Of a stretch of DNA of 64,000 nucleotides, positions 54,793 to 64,000 are shown in pieces (within the stretch, counting starts at the first letter, position 1; the number at the start of each line of letters is the position of its first letter). Under the pieces are notes generated by a model. The model saw only the letters and a list, made by a program, of their open reading frames with translations, had not been told where the DNA came from and did not search any database. The position numbers and the translations under genes were made by a program. This DNA comes from Apostichopus japonicus (lineage: Eukaryota > Echinodermata > Holothuroidea > Aspidochirotida > Stichopodidae): assembly GCF_037975245.1 (NCBI RefSeq), contig NC_092575.1, forward strand, positions 8,774,001-8,838,000, written 5' to 3'.

Positions 54793-56021
54793 CGATAAAT
54801 CGAATGTGCGTTGCCGATAGATCGAAAGTGCGGTACCGATCAATCGAATGTGCGGTACCGATCAATCGAATGTGCGTTACCGATTAATAGGATGTGCGGT
54901 GCCGATAAATCGAATGTGCGGTTCCAATTAATCGAATGGCCGGTACCGATTAATAGAATTTGCGGTACCGATAATTCGATTGTTCGGTAGCTATTAATCT
55001 AATATGCGGTACCGATCAATCGAATGTGCGCTACCAATTAATGGATTTTGCTGTACCGATCAATCGAATGTGCGTTACCAATTAATGGATTGTGCTGTAC
55101 CGATCAATCGATTGTGCGCTACCGATCCATCGAATATGTGTTACCTATCAATCGAATGTGCGGTACCTATAAATGAAATGTGCGGCATCGATCAATCGAA
55201 TCTGCGGTACCGATAAATCGAATGTGCGGTACCGATCAATCGAATGTGCGGAACCGATCAATCGAATGTGGGTTGCCGATAAATCGAATGTGCGGTACCG
55301 ATAAATCGAATGTGCAGTATCGATTAATCGAATGTGCGGTACCTATTAATCGATTGTGCGGTGCCGATCAATCGAATGTACGGTTCCAATAAACCGAATG
55401 TGCGTTACATTTAAATAGAATGTGCGGTACCGAAAAATCGAATGTGCGGTACCGATTAATCGAATGTGCCGTACCGATCAATCGAATGTGCGTTATTTAT
55501 TAATGGATTGTGCTGTACCGATCAATCGATTGTGCGCTAACGATCTATCGAATGTGTGGTACCTATTAATCGAATTTGCGATACCGATAAATCGAATGGC
55601 AGTATCGATCAATCGAATGTGCGGTACCGATAAATCGAATGTGCGGTACCGATCAATCGAATGTGTGGTACCGATAAATCGAATGTGCGTTGCCGATCAA
55701 TGGAATGTCCGAATGATCAATCGAATGTGCGGTACCGATCAATCGAATGTGCGTTACCGATCAATCGAATTTGCGTTACCGATTAATCGAAAGTGCGCTA
55801 CCGATCAATCGAATGTGTGGTCCCTATCAATCGAATGTGCGGTACCGATCAATCGAATATGCGGCATCGATCAATCGAATGTGCGGTACCGATTAATCGA
55901 ATGTACGGTACCGATCAATCGAATGTGCGGTACCGATAAGTCGAATGTGCGTTACCGATCAATCGAATGTGCGTTACCGATCAATCCAATGTGTTGTTCC
56001 TATTAATCGAATTTGCGGTAC
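54793..56021 (+). repeat. 1,229-bp tandem repeat, copy 1 (E block)
   Basis: It aligns with 56022-57250 at offset 1,229. Near 55796 it joins two parts that lie 220 bp (ten monomers) further apart in the E block at 49785-50409. The open frame of 194 codons at 55422-56006 is a by-product of that in-register junction. Confidence 0.85.
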
Positions 56022-57250
56022 CGATAAATCGAATGTGCGTTGCCGATAGATCGAAAGTGCGGTACCGATCAATCGAATGTGCGGTACCGATCAATCGAAT
56101 GTGCGTTACCGATTAATAGGATGTGCGGTGCCGATAAATCGAATGTGCGGTTCCAATTAATCGAATGGCCGGTACCGATTAATAGAATTTGCGGTACCGA
56201 TAATTCGATTGTTCGGTAGCTATTAATCTAATATGCGGTACCGATCAATCGAATGTGCGCTACCAATTAATGGATTTTGCTGTACCGATCAATCGAATGT
56301 GCGTTACCAATTAATGGATTGTGCTGTACCGATCAATCGATTGTGCGCTACCGATCCATCGAATATGTGTTACCTATCAATCGAATGTGCGGTACCTATA
56401 AATGAAATGTGCGGCATCGATCAATCGAATCTGCGGTACCGATAAATCGAATGTGCGGTACCGATCAATCGAATGTGCGGAACCGATCAATCGAATGTGG
56501 GTTGCCGATAAATCGAATGTGCGGTACCGATAAATCGAATGTGCAGTACCGATTAATCGAATGTGCGGTACCTATTAATCGATTGTGCGGTGCCGATCAA
56601 TCGAATGTACGGTTCCAATAAACCGAATGTGCGTTACATTTAAATAGAATGTGCGGTACCGAAAAATCGAATGTGCGGTACCGATTAATCGAATGTGCCG
56701 TACCGATCAATCGAATGTGCGTTATTTATTAATGGATTGTGCTGTACCGATCAATCGATTGTGCGCTAACGATCTATCGAATGTGTGGTACCTATTAATC
56801 GAATTTGCGATACCGATAAATCGAATGGCAGTATCGATCAATCGAATGTGCGGTACCGATAAATCGAATGTGCGGTACCGATCAATCGAATGTGTGGTAC
56901 CGATAAATCGAATGTGCGTTGCCGATCAATGGAATGTCCGAATGATCAATCGAATGTGCGGTACCGATCAATCGAATGTGCGTTACCGATCAATCGAATT
57001 TGCGTTACCGATTAATCGAAAGTGCGCTACCGATCAATCGAATGTGTGGTCCCTATCAATCGAATGTGCGGTACCGATTAATCGAATATGCGGCATCGAT
57101 CAATCGAATGTGCGGTACCGATTAATCGAATGTACGGTACCGATCAATCGAATGTGCGGTACCGATAAGTCGAATGTGCGTTACCGATCAATCGAATGTG
57201 CGTTACCGATCAATCCAATGTGTTGTTCCTATTAATCGAATTTGCGGTAC
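56022..57250 (+). repeat. 1,229-bp tandem repeat, copy 2 (E block)
   Basis: Second copy of the unit, nearly identical to the first; one visible difference is ATTAATC versus ATCAATC near 57076. The corresponding site in the next large HOR (62.0-63.24 kb) has the unit once. Confidence 0.85.
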
Positions 57251-57292
57251 CGATAAATCGAATGTGCAATACCGATCAATCGAATGTGCTGT

Positions 57293-60200
57293 ACCGATCA
57301 ATCGAATGTGCGTTACCGATCAATCGAATTTGCGTTACCGATTAATCGAAAGTGCGGTACCGATCAATCGAATGTGCGATACCGATCAAGCGAATGTGCG
57401 TTGCCGGTCAATAGAATGAGCGTTTCCGATCAATCGAATGTGCAGTACCGATAAATGGAATGTGCGGTACCGATAAATTGAATGTACGTTGCCGATAAAT
57501 CGAATGTGCGGTACCGATAAATCGAATGTGCGTTACCAATTTTTCGATTGTTCTGTACCGATAAATCGATTGTGCGGTACCGATCAATCGAATGTGTGGT
57601 CCCTATCAATCGAATGTGCGGTACCGATTAATCGAATATGCGGCATCGATCAATCGAATGTGCGGTACCGATTAATCGAATGTACGGTACCGATCAATCG
57701 AATGTGCGGTACCGATAAGTCGAATGTGCGTTACCGATCAATCGAATGTGCGTTACCGATCAATCCAATGTGTTGTTCCTATTAATCGAATTTGCGGTAC
57801 CGATAAATCGAATGTGCAATACCGATCAATCGAATGTGCTGTACCGATCAATCGAATGTGCGGTACCGATAAATCGAATGTGCATTGCCGATAAATAGAA
57901 TGTTCGTTACCGATCAATCGAATGTGCGGTTCCAATAAATCGAATGTGCGGTACATTTAAATAGAATTTGCGGTACCGAAAAATCGAATGTGCGGTACCG
58001 ATAAATGGAATGTGCCGTACCGATCAATCGAATGTGCGGTACCGATAAATCGAATATGCGTTGCCGATAAATCGATAGTGCGGTACCGATCAATCGAATG
58101 TGCGGTACCGATCAAGCGAATGTGCGTTGCCGGTCAATAGAATGTGCGTTGAAGATCAATCGAATGTGCGGTACTGATAAATCAAATGTGCGGTACCGAT
58201 CAATCGAATGTACGGTACCGAACAATCGAATGTGCGGTTCCAATAAAGCGAATGTGCTATACGGATAAATCGAATGTACGTTGCCGATAAATCGAATGTG
58301 CGGTACCGATCAATCGAATGTGCGTTACCAATTCTTCGATTGTTCTGTACCGAAAAATCGATTGTGCGCTACCGATCAGTCGAATGTGTGGTACCTATCA
58401 ATCGAATGTGCGGTACCGATAAATCGAATGTGCGGCATCGATCAATCGAATGTGCGGTACCGATCAATCGAATGTGCGGTACCGATCAATCGAATGTGCG
58501 GTACCGATAAATCGAATGTGCGTTGCCGATAAATCGAATGTGCGTTACCGATCAAACGAATGTGCGGTGCCGATCAATCGAATGTGTGGTTCCGATAAAT
58601 CGAATGTGCGTTACCAATTTTTCGATTGTTCTGTACCGATAAATCGATTGTGCGCTACCGATCAATCGAATGTGTGGTCCCTGTCAATCGAATGTGCGGT
58701 ACCGATAAATCAAATGTGCGGCATCGATCAATCGAATGTGCGGTACCGATTAATCGAATGTACGGTACCGATCAATCGAATGTGCGGTACCGATAAGTCG
58801 AATGTGCGTTACCGATCAATCGAATGTGCGTTACCGATCAATCCAATGTGTTGTTCCTATCAATCGAATTTGCGGTACCGATAAATCGAATGTGCAATAC
58901 CGATCAATCGAATGTGCGGTACCGATCAATCGAATGTGCGGTACCGATAAATCGAATGTGCATTGCCGATAAATAGAATGTTCGTTACCGAACAATCGAA
59001 TGTGCGGTACCGATTAATCGAATGCGCGGTACCGATCAATCGTATGTACGGTTCCAATAAATCGAATGTGCGGTACATTTAAAAAGAATTTGCGGTACCG
59101 ATCAATCGAATCTGCGGTACCGATAAATCGAATATGCGTTGCCGATAAATCGATAGTGCGGTACCGATCAATCGAATGTGCGGTACCGATCAAGCGAATG
59201 TGCGTTGCCGGTCAATAGAATGTGCGTTGAAGATCAATCGAATATGCGGTACTGATAAATCGAATGTGCTGTACCGATCAATCGAATGTACGGTACCGAA
59301 CAATCGAATGTGCGTTATTTATTAATGGATTGTGTTGTACCGATCAATCGATTGTGCGGTACCGATTAATAGGATGTGCGGTACCGATCAATCGAATGTG
59401 CGGTTCAATTAAATCGAATGTGCGATACGGATAAATCGAATGTACGTTGCCGATAAATCGAATCTGCGGTACCGATCAATCGAATGTGCGTTACCAATTC
59501 TTCGATTGTTCTGTACCGATAAATCGATTGTGCGCTACCGATCAGTCGAATGTGTGGTACTTATCAATCGAATGTGCGGTACCGATAAATCGAATGTGCG
59601 GCATCGATCAATCGAATGTGCGGTACCGATAAATCGAATGTGCGGTACCGATCAATCGAATGTGCGGTACCGATAAATCGAATGTGCGTTGCAGATAAAT
59701 CGAATGTGCGTTACCGATCAAACGAATGTGTGGTACCTATTAATCGAATTTGCGATACCGATAAATCGAATGGCATTACCGATCAATCGAATATGCGGTA
59801 CCGATAAATCGATTGTTAGGTACCGATCAATAGAACGTTCGTTGCCGATAAATAGAATAAGCGGTACCGATCAATCGAATGTGCGTTACCAATTAATGGA
59901 TTGTGTTGTACCGATCAATCGATTGTGCGGTACCGATCAATCGAATGTGTGGTACCTATCAATCGAATGTGCGGTACCGATAAATCAAATGTGCGGTATC
60001 GATTAATCGAATGTGCGGTACCTATAAATCAAATTTGCGATATCGATCAATCGAATGTGCGGTACCGATAAATCGAATGTGCGGTACATTTACATAGAAT
60101 TTGCGTTACCGATCAATCGCATGTGCATTGATCAATCGAATGTGCGGTACCGATTAATCGAATGTGCGGTACCGAAAATCAATTGTGCGGTATCGATCAA

Positions 60201-63200
60201 TCGAATGTGCGGTACCGATCAATCGCATGTGCCGTACCGATAAATTGAATGTGCGTTACCGATAAATCGAATGTGCAGTAAATTTAAATAGAATATGCGG
60301 TACCCATTAATGGAATGTGCGGTACCGATAAATCATATATGCGGTACCGATTTATTGAATGTGCGGTATCGACCAATCGAATGTTCGTTGCCGATAAATA
60401 GAATATGCGGTACAGATCAAACGAATGTGCGTTACCAATTAATGGATTGTGCTTTACCGATCAATCGATCGTGCGCTACCGATCAATCGAATGTGTGGTA
60501 CCTTTCAATCGAATGTGCGGTACATTAAAATAGAATGTGCGATACCGATAAATCGAATGTGCGGTACCGATCAATCGAATGTGCGGTACCGATCAATCGA
60601 ATGTGCGGTAACGATAAATCAAATGTGCGTTGCCGATAAACCGAATGTGCGGTACATTAAAATAGAATGTGCGGTACCGATAAATCGAATGTGCGTTACC
60701 GATCAATCGAATGTGCGATTGGTCAATCGAATGTGCCTTACCGATTAATCGAATGTGCGGTACCGATATATTGAATGTGCGGTATCGATCAATCGAATAT
60801 GCAGTACCGATAAATAGAATGTGCGTTGCCGAAAAACCGAATGTGCGATAAATTTAAATAGAATTTGCGATACCGATAAATCGAATGTGCGGTACCGATC
60901 AATAGAATATGCGGTACCGATAAATCGAATGTGCGTTGCCGATAAATCGAATGTGCGTTACCGATCAATCGAATGTGCATTGATCAATCGAATGTGCGGT
61001 ACCGATTAATTGAATGTGCGGTACCGATATATCGAATGTGCGTTACCGATCAATCGAATGTGCGATTGATCAATCGAATGTGCGGTACCGATTAATCGAA
61101 TGTGCGGTACCGATTAATCGAATGTGCGGTACCGATCAATCGAATGTGCGGTTCCAATAAATCGAATGTGCGGTACATTTACATAGAATGTGCGCTACTG
61201 ATCAATCGAATGTGCGGTACGGATATATCAAATGTGCGTTACCGATAAATCAAATACGCGGTACCGATTTATTGAATGTGCGGTATCGATCAATCGAATA
61301 TGCAGTACCGATAAATCGAATGTGCGTTACCGATCAATCTAATGTGCGTTTCCGATCAATCGAATATGCGGTACCGATCAGTCGAATATGCGGTACCGAT
61401 CAATTGAATGTGCGGTACCGATTAATAGAATTTGCAGTACCGATAAATCGATTGTTCGGTACCTATTAATCGAATTTGCGGTACCGATCAGTCGAATATG
61501 CGGTACCGATCAATTGAATGTGCGGTACCGATTAATAGAATTTGCAGTACCGATAAATCGATTGTTCGGTACCTATTAATCGAATTTGCGGTACCGATAA
61601 ATCGAATGTGCAGTACCGATCAATCGAATGTGCGGTACCGATCAATCGAATGTGCGGTACCGATAAATCGAATGTGCCCCCCGATCAATCGAATGTGCGG
61701 TACCTATTAATCGAAAATGCGCTACCGATCAATCGAATGTGCGTTACCGATCAATCCAATGTGTGGTTCCTATTAATGGAATTTGCGGTACCGATCAATC
61801 GAATGTGCAGTACCGATCAATCGAATGTGCGGTACCGATTAATGGAATGTGCGGTACCTATTAATCGATTGTGCGGTGCCGATCAATCGAATGTACGGTT
61901 CCAATAAACCGAATGTGCGGTACATTTAAATAGAATGTGCGGTACCGAAAAATCGAATGTGCGGTACCGATAAATCGAATGTGCCGTACCGATCAAGCGA
62001 ATGTGCGGTACCGATAAATCGAATGTGCGTTGCCGATAGATCGAAAGTGCGGTACCGATCAATCGAATGTGCGGTACCGATCAATCGAATGTGCGTTACC
62101 GATTAATAGGATGTGCGGTGCCGATAAATCGAATGTGCGGTTCCAATTAATCGAATGGCCGGTACCGATTAATAGAATTTGCGGTACCGATAATTCGATT
62201 GTTCGGTAGCTATTAATCTAATATGCGGTACCGATCAATCGAATGTGCGCTACCAATTAATGGATTTTGCTGTACCGATCAATCGAATGTGCGTTACCAA
62301 TTAATGGATTGTGCTGTACCGATCAATCGATTGTGCGCTACCGATTAATCGAATATGTGTTACCTATCAATCGAATGTGCGGTACCTATAAATGAAATGT
62401 GCGGCATCGATCAATCGAATCTGCGGTACCGATAAATCGAATGTGCGGTACCGATCAATCGAATGTGCGGAACCGATCAATCGAATGTGGGTTGCCGATA
62501 AATCGAATGTGCGGTACCGATAAATCGAATGTGCAGTACCGATTAATCGAATGTGCGGTACCTATTAATCGATTGTGCGGTGCCGATCAATCGAATGTAC
62601 GGTTCCAATAAACCGAATGTGCGTTACATTTAAATAGAATGTGCGGTACCGAAAAATCGAATGTGCGGTACCGATTAATCGAATGTGCCGTACCGATCAA
62701 TCGAATGTGCGTTATTTATTAATGGATTGTGCTGTACCGATCAATCGATTGTGCGCTAACGATCTATCGAATGTGTGGTACCTATTAATCGAATTTGCGA
62801 TACCGATAAATCGAATGGCAGTATCGATCAATCGAATGTGCGGTACCGATAAATCGAATGTGCGGTACCGATCAATCGAATGTGTGGTACCGATAAATCG
62901 AATGTGCGTTGCCGATCAATGGAATGTCCGAATGATCAATCGAATGTGCGGTACCGATCAATCGAATGTGCGTTACCGATCAATCGAATTTGCGTTACCG
63001 ATTAATCGAAAGTGCGCTACCGATCAATCGAATGTGTGGTCCCTATCAATCGAATGTGCGGTACCGATTAATCGAATATGCGGCATCGATCAATCGAATG
63101 TGCGGTACCGATTAATCGAATGTACGGTACCGATCAATCGAATGTGCGGTACCGATAAGTCGAATGTGCGTTACCGATCAATCGAATGTGCGTTACCGAT

Positions 63201-63282
63201 CAATCCAATGTGTTGTTCCTATTAATCGAATTTGCGGTACCGATAAATCGAATGTGCAATACCGATCAATCGAATGTGCTGT
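57293..63282 (+). repeat. Large family B HOR, copy 2 (5,990 bp)
   Basis: It repeats 50097-57292 with one fewer 1,229-bp unit, a 44-bp loss near 57920 and a 22-bp gain near 61860. It also contains the 1.1-kb HOR pair starting at 57537 and 58615 (1,078 bp, exactly 49 monomers). Confidence 0.8.
61376..61595 (+). repeat. Two tandem 110-bp pentamers, second full site
   Basis: Copies at 61376-61485 and 61486-61595. The first aligns with 54224 at offset 7,152, but here both copies are complete. Confidence 0.85.
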
Positions 63283-64000
63283 ACCGATCAATCGAATGTG
63301 CGTTACCGATCAATCGAATTTGCGTTACCGATTAATCGAAAGTGCGGTACCGATCAATCGAATGTGCGATACCGATCAAGCGAATGTGCGTTGCCGGTCA
63401 ATAGAATGAGCGTTGCCGATCAATCGAATGTGCAGTACCGATAAATGGAATGTGCGGTACCGATAAATTGAATGTACGTTGCCGATAAATCGAATGTGCG
63501 GTACCGATAAATCGAATGTGCGTTACCAATTTTTCGATTGTTCTGTACCGATAAATCGATTGTGCGCTACCGATCAATCGAATGTGTGGTCCCTATCAAT
63601 CGAATGTGCGGTACCGATTAATCGAATATGCGGCATCGATCAATCGAATGTGCGGTACCGATTAATCGAATGTACGGTACCGATCAATCGAATGTGCGGT
63701 ACCGATAAGTCGAATGTGCGTTACCGATCAATCGAATGTGCGTTACCGATCAATCCAATGTGTTGTTCCTATTAATCGAATTTGCGGTACCGATAAATCG
63801 AATGTGCAATACCGATCAATCGAATGTGCTGTACCGATCAATCGAATGTGCGGTACCGATAAATCGAATGTGCATTGCCGATAAATAGAATGTTCGTTAC
63901 CGATCAATCGAATGTGCGGTACCGATTAATCGAATGCGCGGTACCGATCAATCGTATGTACGGTTCCAATAAATCGAATGTGCGGTACATTTAAATAGAA
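63283..64000 (+). repeat. Large family B HOR, copy 3 (cut by window end)
   Basis: It aligns with 57293 onward at offset 5,990. At about 63912 it retains the two monomers that are missing near 57920, so the loss is private to copy 2. Confidence 0.8.

Larger units (their letters stand above)
50097..57292 (+). repeat. Large family B HOR, copy 1 (7,196 bp)
   Basis: It aligns with 57293 onward at offsets of 7,196, then 7,152, 7,197 and 7,219 bp. The shifts are minus 44, plus 45 and plus 22. It includes a tandem pair of 1,229-bp units that copy 2 has only once. Confidence 0.8.
1..64000 (+). repeat. 22-bp satellite array filling the window
   Basis: The sequence is a continuous head-to-tail array of a 22-bp monomer with halves GGTACCGATC and AATCGAATGTGC. 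Common variants change the first five bases (GTTACC, GTTGCC, GATACC, CGTACC, GGTATC, GGTTCC, AGTACC types) and base 10, giving GATCAATC, GATAAATC or GATTAATC. Less common monomers are 19-21 bp long, for example those where ATTGATC replaces the first half. Every monomer I inspected has the same orientation, and I see no foreign insertion, unique spacer or array edge, so the array continues beyond both ends. The consensus contains the 8-bp palindrome CGGTACCG and an imperfect dyad CGAT-CA-ATCG. No transcription or protein-binding function can be read directly. The length and the nested HORs imply eukaryotic heterochromatin; the host species and chromosomal site are unknown. Confidence 0.97.

Noticed and set aside
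55422-56006. 194-codon open frame, repeated at 56651-57235 and 62641-63225
   Set aside because: It is the 22-residue satellite period read through nine triplets of monomers. It exists because no ATAAATC monomer falls in the stop-forming phase, and a 220-bp in-register deletion joins two such runs. There is no non-repeat domain, signal or start context.
1-64000. CRISPR array (short regular direct repeats)
   Set aside because: The 22-bp units abut with no spacers, and variation is spread across the unit. No cas genes are present.
1-64000. Bacterial GATC cluster, such as a replication origin or SeqA-type region
   Set aside because: GATC occurs only because it is part of the monomer. Tens of kilobases of nested HORs are not known for bacterial origins, and no dnaA-like boxes or genes are seen.
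1-64000. CENP-B box or telomere repeat
   Set aside because: No TTCG..GGAA..CGGGA-like core and no TTAGGG, TTAGG or TTTAGGG runs were seen. The 22-bp unit resembles neither.
1-64000. Repetitive domain of a real structural protein (silk-, mucin- or antifreeze-like)
   Set aside because: Frames are broken by stops every few hundred bases, frame changes are frequent, no introns or unique ends exist, and the two strands are about equally open.

Overview
The whole 64 kb window is one uninterrupted, head-to-tail satellite (minisatellite-type) array. The monomer is 22 bp: a first half GGTACCGATC followed by a second half AATCGAATGTGC, about 2,900 copies in all. I found no protein-coding gene, RNA gene, transposon, CRISPR array or stretch of unique DNA, and no monomer in reversed orientation. 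An array this long with nested higher-order repeats (HORs) points to eukaryotic heterochromatin (pericentromeric, subtelomeric or sex/B-chromosome satellite). The species cannot be named from the sequence. The consensus carries three CpGs per 22 bp and is not CpG-depleted, which weakly argues against a genome with heavy, old CpG methylation of repeats.

Layout. Family A (about 1-28.3 kb): a large HOR present as A1 (1-9323), A2 (9324-15589) and a truncated A3 (15590-16500), built from sub-blocks X, P, Q (1,396 bp) and R. Then come a mosaic of the same parts (16.5-20.15 kb), another fragment of the HOR start (20151-21187) and a run of about 1.9-kb units T0-T3 (21481-28267). A mostly single-copy mosaic (28268-28960) marks the change to family B. 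Family B (about 29-64 kb): HORs of about 1.1-1.25 kb (29-32.4 kb), an A-like island (32.8-33.7 kb), a tandem 1,159-bp pair (35363-37680), 4,733-bp units (37625-47090 plus a shortened third copy) and a unit of about 6-7.2 kb starting at 50097, 57293 and 63283. A 4.7-kb stretch (29037-33711) recurs 20 kb away (49311-53875).

How it seems to evolve. In most places where I compared copies, length differences are exact multiples of the monomer (22, 44, 88, 132, 154, 220 bp), as expected from in-register unequal exchange or gene conversion. Two HORs differ between neighbouring copies by exactly one internal sub-unit (3,057 bp in family A; 1,229 bp in family B).

Long open frames on both strands are by-products of the repeat. 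Because 22 = 1 modulo 3, three monomers spell one 22-residue peptide period in every frame. They should not be annotated as genes without transcript or peptide evidence. All copy boundaries and offsets were read by eye and may be off by a monomer.
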